Origin: Methanolinea sp.
GTDB lineage: Archaea > Halobacteriota > Methanomicrobia > Methanomicrobiales > Methanospirillaceae
Assembly: GCA_024518585.1 (NCBI GenBank)
Contig: JANIHI010000003.1
Location: forward strand, 62,001-126,000
Reading direction: 5' to 3'
DNA: 64,000 nt
Shown: in pieces, positions 8,577-16,270 of the stretch
Layout: every line of letters begins with the position of its first letter
Numbering within the stretch: position 1 is the first letter of the stretch
The notes under the pieces: generated by a model
What the model was told of the DNA's origin: nothing
The model's database searches: none
The model's input: the letters and a program-made list of their open reading frames with translations, nothing else
Position numbers and translations under genes: made by a program

Positions 8577-9448
8577 AGCGGGAAGACGTCCTGATGGAGG
8601 CCCTGCCCTACATCCAGAAGTTCCACGGAAAGACGATGGTGATCAAGCTCGGGGGGCACGCGATGGTCGATCCCGCAATCCTCGAGATGGCGATCAGGGA
8701 CGCGGTCCTCCTCCAGCTGGTCGGGGTCCGGCTTGTCCTTGTCCATGGCGGGGGGCCCGAGATCACGGAGAAGATGAAGGTGATGGGCAAGGAGCCGCGT
8801 TTCGTCTCAGGCCTTCGCATCACCGATGAGGAGACCCTCGAGATCGCCCAGATGGTCCTCGTGGGCAAGATCAACAGCAACATCGTCTCGCTGATCGCAA
8901 AGAGCGGCGGGAAGGGGATCGGGCTCTCCGGGAACGACGGGAGCCTGATCATCGCCCGGAAGATGGTCCCCAGGCGCGTTCGGGTGGAGGGAGAGGAGCA
9001 CGAAGTCGACCTCGGGCACGTGGGGGAGATCGAGGAGATAAACCCCGCAGTCCTCCATACCCTCCTCGACAGCGGGTACATCCCGGTCATCGCACCGATT
9101 GCCATTGACCGGGGGGGGCAGAGCCTGAACATCAACGCAGACACCGCCGCGGGCGAGATCGCAATCGCTCTGCAGGCCTACAAGCTCATCAACATGACCG
9201 ACGTCGATGGGATCATGGATGGAGAGAGGAAGCACGTCTTCCGCCGGCTGGAAATCGGGGATGCCGAGGACCTGATGGAAAAGGGGGTCGTGTCCGAGGG
9301 GATGATCCCGAAAGTGGCATCCATCGTGCGGGCGGTCAACAACGGCGTCTCGTTTGGGCACGTGATCAACGGGAACATTCCCCACAACCTCCTCCTGGAG
9401 ATGTTCACGGACGAGGGTGTCGGGACGATGATCTCCGGCCACGAGTAG
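8573..9448 (+). CDS. argB: Acetylglutamate kinase
   Basis: 291 residues beginning [20 protein letters not shown]. The ATG overlaps the argJ stop by four bases and has GGGAGGT eight bases upstream, so translation is coupled. An earlier ATG (8519) in the same frame lies inside argJ and is rejected. Motifs of the amino-acid-kinase fold are K-L-G-G-H-A-M near the start, L-V-H-G-G-G-P-E-I, and [12 protein letters not shown]. ArgB phosphorylates N-acetylglutamate, the step before ArgC and the usual arginine feedback point. The N-terminal helix before K-L-G-G is of the type seen in arginine-sensitive hexameric enzymes, which hints at feedback inhibition. Confidence 0.96.
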   Translation: MKREDVLMEALPYIQKFHGKTMVIKLGGHAMVDPAILEMAIRDAVLLQLVGVRLVLVHGGGPEITEKMKVMGKEPRFVSGLRITDEETLEIAQMVLVGKINSNIVSLIAKSGGKGIGLSGNDGSLIIARKMVPRRVRVEGEEHEVDLGHVGEIEEINPAVLHTLLDSGYIPVIAPIAIDRGGQSLNINADTAAGEIAIALQAYKLINMTDVDGIMDGERKHVFRRLEIGDAEDLMEKGVVSEGMIPKVASIVRAVNNGVSFGHVINGNIPHNLLLEMFTDEGVGTMISGHE

Positions 9449-9462
9449 AAAGATATCTCCCT

Positions 9463-9481
9463 CCCCTCCCTTGTGGAGGGG
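9463..9481. terminator. Hairpin between convergent argB and chorismate mutase genes
   Basis: A perfect seven-base stem CCCCTCC (9463-9469) / GGAGGGG (9475-9481) with loop CTTGT lies 14 bases after argB and about 30 bases past the end of the convergent chorismate mutase gene. Its position fits a bidirectional terminator, although no long T-run follows. Confidence 0.3.
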
Positions 9482-9511
9482 GACCATCTTCCCCTTCCTG
9501 TGTAATTCTAT

Positions 9512-9796
9512 TCAGGGGAGGTTCCCGTCCCCCTGGCACTCCCTCTGTTTCTCCTCGCTCATCTCGATGAGCAGGGCAAAGACCTTCTGGACAGAGACGG
9601 GGTTGATGCTCTTTTCCACGGCATAGTTGAAGGCGTGCTCGAGGACATCGTGGGTCCGCTCCGCGTCGTGGACGGGGAGGCCTTCTGCCATCTTGATGTG
9701 GGCCATGCGGGCTGCTAGCTGCTGCCTCTTTGCAATCAGGTCAATTATCTGTTCATCAATCCTGTCGATCTCGGTCCTGAGTGCGTCGATGGGCAT
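9512..9796 (-). CDS. Chorismate mutase, AroQ type
   Basis: 94 residues, all-helical AroQ fold. The N-terminus L-R-T-E-I-D-R-I-D-E-Q-I-I-D-L-I-A-K-R carries the conserved active-site Arg and Asp/Glu positions. It is followed by A-x-x-I-K and a helix with E-R-T-H-D-V-L-E. It rearranges chorismate to prephenate for Phe/Tyr synthesis. It is a stand-alone mutase, not fused to prephenate dehydrogenase or dehydratase. A TATA-like CTTTAAAT (about 9823-9830, reverse strand) lies roughly 30 bases before the ATG, suggesting a nearly leaderless transcript. It is divergent from the M50 protease. Confidence 0.9.
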   Translation of the reverse strand: MPIDALRTEIDRIDEQIIDLIAKRQQLAARMAHIKMAEGLPVHDAERTHDVLEHAFNYAVEKSINPVSVQKVFALLIEMSEEKQRECQGDGNLP

Positions 9797-9898
9797 ACAC
9801 TTTACCTACGGGGAGTGGGGAGATTTAAAGGTGGTGGACCCGGCCCCGCTCCAAAGGGCATAAGGCCTGCAAGCGCCAACCATGGTACCGGAAGAAAC

Positions 9899-10525
9899 AT
9901 GCTTGAGCGAATCACACGCCGGGAGAGGTCTGACCTCCTGATCGCGTGGCTGGCCATCTCCATCGCCTTCTCCCTGGTCTTCATCAGGGGAGGGGTAACA
10001 CTGGAACTCTTCCTCGTCTTCCTCCTCGTCTCCATGGTCACCGTGGGCATCGGGTTCATCCTCCACGAGATGGCCCACAAGTTCACGGCGATGAAGTACG
10101 GGTTCTGGGCTGAGTTCCAGAAGGACAACCTCATGCTGCTCGTTGCAGTCGCCATGGCAGCCCTCGTCGGGGTGGTGTTTGCCGCTCCCGGTGCCACCCT
10201 CATCTACGGAACCTATATTTCGCGGGAACAGAACGGCAAGATCTCAGCGGCCGGACCCGCGGTCAACCTCGCGTTATGCGGGATATTCGCCCTCCTCCTC
10301 TGGGCCTCCGGGACGGTCTTTCTGCCATTCCTCTCGCGGAACCTGCTCTCCCTCATCGGGATGGTAGGGCTCCAGGTGAATGCCATGATTGCCGCGTTCA
10401 ACATGCTGCCCGTCAGCGTTCTCGATGGAAAGAAGATCCTTGCCTGGAACCCGGTGGTCTTTGCCATCATGATCGTCGCGGCGTTCGGAATACTGCTGGC
10501 CTCCTATTTCCCGGCCATCCTCTGA
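9899..10525 (+). CDS. Membrane zinc metalloprotease, M50 (site-2 protease) family
   Basis: 208 residues from the ATG at 9899 (MLERITRRERSDLL); an upstream in-frame ATG at 9815 adds a low-complexity leader overlapping the promoter. Four to five membrane helices are visible. The zinc motif H-E-M-A-H lies in helix 2 (about residue 57), and the second motif appears as V-S-V-L-D-G-K-K-I, equivalent to the N/L-x-x-D-G of the family, preceded by F-N-M-L-P. Such small polytopic M50 proteins cut substrates inside the membrane; the substrate is unknown. Archaeal members of this size usually lack PDZ domains, as here. Confidence 0.88.
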   Translation: MLERITRRERSDLLIAWLAISIAFSLVFIRGGVTLELFLVFLLVSMVTVGIGFILHEMAHKFTAMKYGFWAEFQKDNLMLLVAVAMAALVGVVFAAPGATLIYGTYISREQNGKISAAGPAVNLALCGIFALLLWASGTVFLPFLSRNLLSLIGMVGLQVNAMIAAFNMLPVSVLDGKKILAWNPVVFAIMIVAAFGILLASYFPAIL

Positions 10526-10554
10526 ATTTTTCGGGCCAGGTTCAAAAAAAAAAC

Positions 10555-10595
10555 GCAAGCATTAAATAAAAATACAAATAAACTTGCTATAAATA
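10555..10595 (+). promoter_or_regulatory. cbiMNQO promoter with TATA box and flanking inverted pair
   Basis: Very A/T-rich 90-base stretch after the M50 gene. TATAAATA at 10588-10595 is 30 bases before the cbiM ATG. An inverted pair GCAAG (10555-10559) / CTTGC (10583-10587), with 23 bases between, directly abuts the TATA box, where a metal-sensing repressor could bind. No riboswitch is seen; bacterial cobalt genes often use a B12 riboswitch. Confidence 0.4.
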
Positions 10596-10621
10596 AAATT
10601 AAATTGAATAGGTGATTGTTC

Positions 10622-11317
10622 ATGCACATCATGGAAGGTTTCCTGCCCCTGGAATGGGCGGCGTTCTGGTGGGCCGTCGCCATCCCCTGCCTTGTATTTG
10701 GCATCTACCAGCTGCGGCGCACCCTCTCTGCCGACAGGGAGGCGCTCCCGCTCCTCGGGGTGACGGGGGGCTTCATCTTCATCCTCTCGTCCCTCAAGCT
10801 CCCCTCCGTGACCGGGAGCTGTTCCCACCCGACCGGCACGGGCCTCTCGGCGGTCTGTTTCGGACCCTTCGTCACGTCCGTCGTCTGTGCCATCGTCCTC
10901 CTCTTCCAGAGCCTCTTCCTTGCGCACGGCGGACTGTCGACCCTCGGTGCCAACATCGTCTCGATGGGGGTCGTTGGTCCCTTCGCCGGGTGGGTGGTCT
11001 ACCGGGCCCTGCGGGATACCCGGGTCTCTCTCCCCCTCACGATCTTCCTCTCCTGTGCAATCGCGGACCTGCTGACCTACGTTGTCACATCGCTCGAGCT
11101 CGCCCTCGCCTATCCCGCCGGGGTGGGAGGGGTCGTCTCCTCCTTTGTCCTCTTCCTGGGCATCTTTGCGATCACCCAGGTCCCCCTCGCGATCGTGGAG
11201 GGAATCGTGCTTGCCCTGGTCTTCAAGTACATCGTCTCCCTCAAGCCGGAGATCCTTGTCCGCCTCCGGGTGTTTCCCGAGGAGAAGATCCGGGCCGCAG
11301 GGGGTGGTGTGCAATGA
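10622..11317 (+). CDS. cbiM: Cobalt ECF transporter substrate-binding component CbiM
   Basis: 231 residues from the ATG at 10622, with AGGTGA six bases upstream. It begins MHIMEGFLP, the diagnostic CbiM/NikM N-terminus whose His2 helps coordinate the metal. The second signature S-L-K-L-P-S-V-T-G-S-C-S-H-P-T-G-T-G-L is present. It has about seven membrane segments. CbiM is the S component of the energy-coupling-factor transporter for Co2+. A separate cbiN follows, the arrangement typical of cobalt rather than many nickel systems. Methanogens need cobalt for the corrinoids of methyl transfer. Confidence 0.96.
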   Translation: MHIMEGFLPLEWAAFWWAVAIPCLVFGIYQLRRTLSADREALPLLGVTGGFIFILSSLKLPSVTGSCSHPTGTGLSAVCFGPFVTSVVCAIVLLFQSLFLAHGGLSTLGANIVSMGVVGPFAGWVVYRALRDTRVSLPLTIFLSCAIADLLTYVVTSLELALAYPAGVGGVVSSFVLFLGIFAITQVPLAIVEGIVLALVFKYIVSLKPEILVRLRVFPEEKIRAAGGGVQ

Positions 11318-11619
11318 AGAAAGGGTATACCCTTGAAATACTCGCCGTCGTGGCAGTCGTAGCGTTCTGTGGCATATTTCTCTACACGAGTACGCTCGGA
11401 GGAAACGCAGAGTTTTCCGGCTCGGACACGGTCGGGTCAGAAAGGGTCAGCGAGTTATCAGGAATCCCCCTCGAGGAGTTCCACCCCCTCATCCCCCAGT
11501 GGGAACCCCCGAGCGGAGAGGTCGAGTCCGGCCTCTTTGCCCTGCAGGCAGCAATCGGGGGGATCGTCGTCGGGTGGGTGTTTGGGTACTGGAAAGGCCA
11601 GGCTGCCGGGAACCGGTGA
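11314..11619 (+). CDS. cbiN: Cobalt transport accessory protein CbiN
   Basis: 101 residues starting MKKGYTLEILAVVAVVAFCG at an ATG that overlaps the cbiM stop (ATGA). It has one N-terminal and one C-terminal membrane helix flanking a short extracellular segment containing F-S-G-S-D (Cbi-type) and W-x-P-P-S-G-E-V-E-S-G-L-F-A-L-Q-A-A-I-G, the conserved CbiN signature. CbiN makes transient contact with CbiM and is needed for metal insertion into it. Confidence 0.95.
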   Translation: MKKGYTLEILAVVAVVAFCGIFLYTSTLGGNAEFSGSDTVGSERVSELSGIPLEEFHPLIPQWEPPSGEVESGLFALQAAIGGIVVGWVFGYWKGQAAGNR

Positions 11620-11640
11620 AAGGACCCCCTCCGCTCCACC

Positions 11641-12429
11641 ATGTACGAAGAACTCCTCGAGGATATTGCCCATAAGAGTGCCCTGCGGGAGACACATACA
11701 GGCGTCAAGATCGTGACCGGTGCCGGGGCGATCATCCTCTGCCTCCTCTCCCCCGGGTTCCTCGCACCCCTCCTCGTCGCGGCCGTCCTCCTCATGGCGC
11801 TCGTCTTCCTTGCCCGGGTCGATGTCTCGACATTGGGCCACGTGTATGCAGCACCTGCACTCTTCGCGGTGTTTAGCGTATCCGCCATCGTCCTTGTCGC
11901 CGGGGGAGGTGAGACCTTCTGGCAGTGGCAACCGGCCCCGTGGTTTTCCCTCTCGGTCTCCCGTGCCGGCATAAACCAGGGAGTGCTGGTCTTCGCCCGT
12001 TTCATCGGGGGGACGACGGGGCTCGTCTTCATCGCCCTGACAACCCCGATGACCGACCTCTTTTCCGTGATGAGGCGTCTCCGCGTGCCGGATGAGGTCA
12101 TTGACCTCGCCATGATCATCTACCGGACGATATTCATGGTCATGGCCCATGTCGTGCAGGTCTACGGGGCCCAGGTCATGCGCCTGGGTTACAGCACATT
12201 CCGGGAGTCCCTCCACTCCTTTGCCAGGCTGTGCGGGGCGGTCTTCATCTCGAGCTGGGAAGCAGGCGAAGACCTCATCAGGGCCATGGAGGCACGGTGC
12301 TATGCGGGGAAGTTTGCGGTCCTCGGGAAAGACCGGCCGGCAGACCCCCTCTCCCTGGCGGCAGTGGCTACCTTCTTCGTTCTCACCGGCGCCGTGGCGG
12401 TAACCACTGCAGACGTCACGCTCTTCTAG
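11641..12429 (+). CDS. cbiQ: Cobalt ECF transporter transmembrane component CbiQ
   Basis: 262 residues starting 21 bases after cbiN. It has about five membrane segments, an N-terminal cytoplasmic D-I-A-H-K-S-A-L-R helix, and the two coupling helices typical of the EcfT/CbiQ family near residues 185-220 (Q-V-M-R-L-G-Y and E-D-L-I-R-A-M-E-A-R-C-Y-A-G, the second Ala-Arg-Gly-like motif). It links the S component CbiM to the ATPase CbiO. Confidence 0.94.
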   Translation: MYEELLEDIAHKSALRETHTGVKIVTGAGAIILCLLSPGFLAPLLVAAVLLMALVFLARVDVSTLGHVYAAPALFAVFSVSAIVLVAGGGETFWQWQPAPWFSLSVSRAGINQGVLVFARFIGGTTGLVFIALTTPMTDLFSVMRRLRVPDEVIDLAMIIYRTIFMVMAHVVQVYGAQVMRLGYSTFRESLHSFARLCGAVFISSWEAGEDLIRAMEARCYAGKFAVLGKDRPADPLSLAAVATFFVLTGAVAVTTADVTLF

Positions 12430-12442
12430 GAGGCATCCACAC

Positions 12443-13609
12443 ATGGGACCGGTCATCCTCGAGGCCAGGGACATCTGGTACAGGTACCCGAGGGGAATGG
12501 ATGCGATCAGGGGGATCAGCTTCCACATCCGGAGGGGGGAGAAGGTCGCATTCGTCGGCCCCAACGGTGCCGGGAAGTCTACGCTCCTCCTGATGTTCAA
12601 CGGGATGATAAGGCCGGACGGCGGTGTCATCCTTTTTGATAACAAGCCCATCCAGTACGACAGGGCATCTCTTCGGGACCTGCGCAGGAAAGTGGGGTTC
12701 GTGATGCAGAACCCCGACCGCCAGATCATCGCGCCGACGGTCTACCAGGACGTTGCCTTCGGCCCGGTCAACCTCGGTTTCAGCGCGGAGGAAGTCCAGG
12801 CCGCAGTCGGGAGATCACTTGCCCAGGTCGGTCTCTCGGGCTTTGAGAGGCGACCGCCCCACCAGCTCTCGGGGGGAGAGAAAAAGAGGGTTGCCCTTGC
12901 CGGTGTCCTTGCCATGGATCCTGACGTCCTCGTCCTCGACGAGCCCACGACGGGTCTTGACCCCTCCGGTTCCGAGGACATCATGGAGCTCCTCGAGGAG
13001 CTCTCCCACCAGGGGAAGACGGTGATCATCTCCACCCACGACATCGAGCTCGCCTACCCCTGGGCTGACAGGGCGGTCCTCCTGACGAATGGCACAATCC
13101 TCCAGGAGGACGTGCCGGACGTCGCATTCGGCGACCCGGACTTGATAAAGCTTGCCCGTCTCTCCATGCCCACCCTCCTTGAGCTCTACATGGAGCTGAA
13201 AAAGCGGGGTTTTTCTCTCCCGGAACGCAAGCCCCGAACCGTCCTCGACATGCTCAACGTCATCGACCGGGCATTCCGGAACAGGCCCTGCTACACGGAG
13301 CCGGGCCGGATCACCGTGTACGATGTGGACGCCCCCTGCGGGCTCTCGCTCGCGGACTGGAAGGCGGGCCACGCGGGTGTCGCCATCGGGGCGATGGGGA
13401 CGAGGGCCAAGCAGAGGGCTGCAGAGGAGAACATACCCCTCGATTTCACGTACGGTGTCATCGACAAGTGCATCCTCAAGGCCCTCCTCGGGGAGGACAG
13501 CCTGATTGTCACGACCGGGAGCATGGTCGGAAGGGTCCAGGAGAGGGTCCGCGAGTTTGGCAGGGAGAACAGGATCGAGATTCCGGTCAATATAGCAGGG
13601 GAGGAGTAA
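12443..13609 (+). CDS. cbiO: Cobalt ECF transporter ATPase CbiO with C-terminal extension
   Basis: 388 residues. ABC ATPase domain about 1-270: Walker A G-P-N-G-A-G-K-S-T, Q-loop V-M-Q-N-P-D-R-Q, signature L-S-G-G-E-K-K-R, Walker B V-L-V-L-D-E-P-T-T-G and switch His (S-T-H-D). The usual CbiO is about 270-280 residues; here about 110 more follow, with G-A-M-G-T-R-A-K-Q-R-A, Y-G-V-I-D-K-C-I-L-K-A and S-L-I-V-T-T-G-S-M-V. This separate alpha/beta-looking domain carries none of the known ABC regulatory motifs I recognise. I recall such tailed CbiO proteins in other methanogens but know no assigned function for the tail. Last gene of cbiMNQO; gaps are 13-21 bases. Confidence 0.95.
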   Translation: MGPVILEARDIWYRYPRGMDAIRGISFHIRRGEKVAFVGPNGAGKSTLLLMFNGMIRPDGGVILFDNKPIQYDRASLRDLRRKVGFVMQNPDRQIIAPTVYQDVAFGPVNLGFSAEEVQAAVGRSLAQVGLSGFERRPPHQLSGGEKKRVALAGVLAMDPDVLVLDEPTTGLDPSGSEDIMELLEELSHQGKTVIISTHDIELAYPWADRAVLLTNGTILQEDVPDVAFGDPDLIKLARLSMPTLLELYMELKKRGFSLPERKPRTVLDMLNVIDRAFRNRPCYTEPGRITVYDVDAPCGLSLADWKAGHAGVAIGAMGTRAKQRAAEENIPLDFTYGVIDKCILKALLGEDSLIVTTGSMVGRVQERVREFGRENRIEIPVNIAGEE

Positions 13610-13657
13610 AATTCAGAAAGGGGAATGATTTCGGGGCAGGAGGCCGTTTTCGTATCA

Positions 13658-14266
13658 TCATGAGTCTCCTTTCAGCTTCCTGATCACCCCAACGACCGAG
13701 AGGCCTTTTTTCCGGGCCTCTGCCAGTGCGGTCGGGTGCCCCTGGATCCCCCCATACTGGTCCATGTTATTGGCAATGATGTTGTCATAGTATTCGAAAC
13801 CGAGGGTGTTGAAAAATGCGGTCACAGCAGGGAATGCCGCATCGAACACGTTGTCCCAGGAGAGGCCGGCCGTCGAGATGAAGATGCCCTTGTGTCTCCT
13901 GACGTGGTCATCAGAAAAGTACATCGTCTTTAGGATGAACTTCCTTGCCCACAGGAACTGGGCCCTGTCTATCAGCCCCTTCAACTCGGCCGTTATCCCC
14001 ATGCTGTAAATGGGCGATGCGACGGCCAGGCAGTCTGAAGAGAGGATGCGGTCAAAGAGGGGGATCGCATCGTCCCGGACGATACATTCCCCTGTCTTGT
14101 GGCAGGCGTTACACCCTCGGCAGGGGGTGTAGGAAAGGTCCTTGAGGACGACTTTTTCGACGTCTCCTCCCCCTTCCTCTGCACCCGCCAAAAAGGCGTC
14201 AAGGAGTCGCTCCGTGTTCCCGTGCCGGTGCGGGCTCCCCGAAAGACCGATCACCCGGACGGGCAT
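13658..14266 (-). CDS. Iron-sulfur flavoprotein (Isf family), second of a tandem pair
   Basis: 202 residues from the ATG at 14266 (MPVRVIGLSGSPHRHGNT); the longer open frame to 14371 is the tail of the preceding gene's region. FMN phosphate loop G-S-P-x-x-x-G-N-T at 10-18. Compact cysteine motif C49-x2-C52-x2-C55-x5-C61, as in Methanosarcina Isf, which binds one 4Fe-4S cluster near FMN and reduces O2 or H2O2 using ferredoxin. It starts one base after its upstream paralogue stops, so both are in one operon with the peroxiredoxin. Known Isf proteins are homodimers; the electron donor here is inferred. Confidence 0.9.
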   Translation of the reverse strand: MPVRVIGLSGSPHRHGNTERLLDAFLAGAEEGGGDVEKVVLKDLSYTPCRGCNACHKTGECIVRDDAIPLFDRILSSDCLAVASPIYSMGITAELKGLIDRAQFLWARKFILKTMYFSDDHVRRHKGIFISTAGLSWDNVFDAAFPAVTAFFNTLGFEYYDNIIANNMDQYGGIQGHPTALAEARKKGLSVVGVIRKLKGDS

Positions 14267-14267
14267 G

Positions 14268-14882
14268 TCACTCTCCCCGTCTCTTCCGGAGTTCTCCCAC
14301 AACGTCCCGCCCCAGCTGCCCGGCATCCCGCTCCGCGGTCGGGTGGGAGAGGATGGCACCCTTCTCGTCAACGCCGTTGACCATCAGGTAACGGATGTCC
14401 CGGTCGGGAATATCAACGACGTGGAAGAAACACTTCACCGACGGGACGGCACCGTCAAACACGTGGTCCCATTTCTGACCGGCCGTAGAGAGGAAGACCC
14501 CCATCCGCGTCCCCTTCCGCTCGGGGGGGACGATCGGGAGTTTCAGGACGTATTTCCTCGACCTGAAGACCTGGAACCGGTCGATCAGGGCCTTTGCCTG
14601 GGCGCAGATTCCCATGCAGTAGATCGGGGCAGAGAGGATGATGCAGTCGGCATCGATGATCCTGTCGTGCAGGTAGTCCATCCCGTCGCGCTGGACGCAC
14701 TTGTTCAGTTTCTCGCAGGCGTTGCATCCCCTGCACGGGTTCACATTTGCCTCTGTGAGGGCGACTTTCTCGATGGCAACCCCTCCCTCCTGCTCCATGG
14801 CAGAGATGACCCAGTCAAGCAGCGTTTCTGAGTTTCCGCCCCGCCGCGGGCTGCCGGCAAAGGCAAGGACCTTTATCTCCAT
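14268..14882 (-). CDS. Iron-sulfur flavoprotein (Isf family), first of a tandem pair
   Basis: 204 residues from the ATG at 14882 (MEIKVLAFAGSPRRGGNS). FMN loop at 10-18 and a complete C50-x2-C53-x2-C56-x5-C62 4Fe-4S motif. It is clearly related to the following gene (same motif spacing and common I-x-x-M-G-I-x-A segment) and probably arose by duplication. A triple 17-bp repeat lies directly upstream. An upstream in-frame ATG (14930) would extend through that repeat and is rejected. Confidence 0.9.
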   Translation of the reverse strand: MEIKVLAFAGSPRRGGNSETLLDWVISAMEQEGGVAIEKVALTEANVNPCRGCNACEKLNKCVQRDGMDYLHDRIIDADCIILSAPIYCMGICAQAKALIDRFQVFRSRKYVLKLPIVPPERKGTRMGVFLSTAGQKWDHVFDGAVPSVKCFFHVVDIPDRDIRYLMVNGVDEKGAILSHPTAERDAGQLGRDVVGELRKRRGE

Positions 14883-14917
14883 CACTGACCCTCTTTGGTC
14901 CCGGAGCTGAAAAAATG

Positions 14918-14968
14918 TTGGAATCGACAAGGTGTTAGAATCGACAGGGTGTTGAAACCGACAGGGAT
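14918..14968. repeat. Three tandem 17-bp direct repeats upstream of the Isf pair
   Basis: Consecutive units 14918-14934, 14935-14951 and 14952-14968 follow the consensus TTGGAATCGACAGGGTG, with two to four changes per copy. They lie 36-86 bases before the ATG of the first Isf gene, in the 114-base gap after the peroxiredoxin gene. Spacing of 17 bp (about 1.6 helical turns) and position suggest a regulator-binding array or a small expansion; there are no spacers, so this is not CRISPR. Confidence 0.7.
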
Positions 14969-14996
14969 GGCAGCAGGAAAAGGGGGAGGGGGAGGA

Positions 14997-15638
14997 TCAG
15001 ATCTTCCTGAAGCAGAGGTACCAGTCCTTGCACTCGTACCCCTCTGAGAGGCGCCGGTCCATCTCTTCCTTGTTCTTTGGTGCGGGGACAACGACCTTGT
15101 CTCCCGGCTGCCAGTTTGCGGGGGTCGCAACCCCGTACTTGTCGGTGGTCTGGAGGGACTTTACCAGGCGGACGATCTCGGGCATGTACCGCCCGGCCGT
15201 GAGCGGGTAGTAGATCATGGCCCTGAGGATCCCCTTGTCGTCGATGAAGAAGACTGCCCGGATTGCCGCCGTGCTGCTCTGGCCGGGGTGGATCATCCCG
15301 TACTTCCGTGCAACCTTCATGTCGAGGTCCGCGATGATAGGGAACGGGATGTCGACTCCCATCTTCTCCTTGATATTTCGGATCCACGCGAGGTGGGAGT
15401 AAACCGAATCGATGGAAAGTCCCATCAGCTGGACGTTGAGGGCTTTCAATTCCTCGGCAATCGCGGAGAAGGCCATGAACTCCGTGGTGCACACCGGGGT
15501 GAAATCTGCCGGGTGCGAGAAGAGGACAAGCCATTTCCCCTTGAAGTCAGAGAGCCTGACCGTTCCATGCGTGGTGAGGGCCTCAAAGTCAGGGGCCGGC
15601 TCGCCAAGGATTGGCATTGACCCGGTTTCGCCGCACAT
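14997..15638 (-). CDS. Peroxiredoxin, Prx6/archaeal AhpC-like
   Basis: 213 residues. Peroxidatic cysteine C50 lies in H-P-A-D-F-T-P-V-C-T-T-E-F, with the Arg of the active site later. A Prx6-type C-terminal dimerisation domain contains two more cysteines, C203 and C209 (Y-E-C-K-D-W-Y-L-C-F), matching archaeal enzymes that use C-terminal cysteines for resolution. It reduces H2O2 and alkyl peroxides. ATG 15638 has GAGGCGGA just upstream; an alternative ATG is at residue 8. It lies in a reverse-strand run: zinc ribbon, desulforedoxin, CMD protein, this gene, two Isf genes. The glutaredoxin-AhpF fusion at 18.7 kb is a candidate reductant. Confidence 0.93.
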   Translation of the reverse strand: MCGETGSMPILGEPAPDFEALTTHGTVRLSDFKGKWLVLFSHPADFTPVCTTEFMAFSAIAEELKALNVQLMGLSIDSVYSHLAWIRNIKEKMGVDIPFPIIADLDMKVARKYGMIHPGQSSTAAIRAVFFIDDKGILRAMIYYPLTAGRYMPEIVRLVKSLQTTDKYGVATPANWQPGDKVVVPAPKNKEEMDRRLSEGYECKDWYLCFRKI

Positions 15639-15644
15639 TCCGCC

Positions 15645-15989
15645 TCACTCCGGCATGAGCTCGTCGAGCTGTGCCTTTCCGTACACGTAGGCAGGCATGC
15701 CTGCAAGGAGGAAGGCGACCCGCAGGGCTTCCTCGACCTCTTTCTTGGAGATCCCCAGGTTCTTTGCCCCGGCAAGCTGTGCCCTCGTCGCATGCTGGTC
15801 ACGCAGGGACGCCGCGATTGCGATCGCGATCAGCTTCTTCGTCTTCCGCGTCAGGGCACCATCGTCCCAGATGTGACCTTCCAGCTTCATCACCATCTCG
15901 TACATCTGGGGGTCCTTTTCTGCCAGTTCCTTGAAGAACTTCGGGACCTTGCCGATCATCCTTTCCAGGTCTTTTGTGTCCTTTACCAT
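15645..15989 (-). CDS. Carboxymuconolactone decarboxylase/AhpD-like protein without cysteines
   Basis: 114 residues, all-helical CMD domain: L-T-R-K-T-K-K-L-I-A-I-A-I-A-A-S-L-R-D-Q-H-A-T-R-A with A-x-x-L-G-I-S-K-K-E-V-E-E-A. In AhpD-type members the segment after the first helix is C-x-x-C-x-x-H; here it is R-D-Q-H, and the whole protein has no cysteine. The conserved His remains (about residue 66). Thiol peroxidase activity like AhpD is therefore unlikely despite its place six bases before the peroxiredoxin gene. It starts seven bases after the desulforedoxin stop, so it is in the same operon. Confidence 0.87.
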   Translation of the reverse strand: MVKDTKDLERMIGKVPKFFKELAEKDPQMYEMVMKLEGHIWDDGALTRKTKKLIAIAIAASLRDQHATRAQLAGAKNLGISKKEVEEALRVAFLLAGMPAYVYGKAQLDELMPE

Positions 15990-15996
15990 GGGACCA

Positions 15997-16122
15997 TCAC
16001 TTCACGAGTTTCATCGGCTGGCCACAGCAGACAAGCTCTCCGCCGCCGACTTCCTTGACCACAACAACGTTTCCGCAGATCTCGCATTCAAAGACCTGCC
16101 CTTCCTTTGTCACGTTTACCAT
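15997..16122 (-). CDS. Free-standing desulforedoxin
   Basis: 41 residues, start ATG at 16122: [10 protein letters not shown] then [13 protein letters not shown]. The spacing C13-x2-C16 ... C32-C33 is exactly the desulforedoxin centre I (Fe(Cys)4, two adjacent cysteines), which normally forms the N-terminal domain of desulfoferrodoxin or stands alone as a homodimer. No superoxide-reductase domain follows; the stop comes directly after L-V-K. It is probably a small electron carrier for the peroxidases around it. A purine-rich ribosome site (GGAG) is about 11 bases before the ATG. It is short enough to be missed by length-filtered gene finders. Confidence 0.9.
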   Translation of the reverse strand: MVNVTKEGQVFECEICGNVVVVKEVGGGELVCCGQPMKLVK

Positions 16123-16270
16123 TTGCTTCTCATCTCCGTCATCTCTTCCCTGGTCTCCCGGTACCTTTCCGCTCCCGCAGACATGGTTCCCGGGGGTTAT
16201 TTCCTGCCCTGGTGGGGCATTTCCTCTTGCGTTACACCCCCTGGGTGCTGAAGAGGTAAAAAAATGGGGG

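Noticed and set aside
11458-12729. 423-codon reverse frame opposite cbiN/cbiQ/cbiO
   Set aside because: Antisense shadow of high-GC coding; no domain and low-complexity charged sequence.
14918-14968. Direct repeats as a CRISPR remnant
   Set aside because: Units are contiguous without spacers and no cas genes are nearby.
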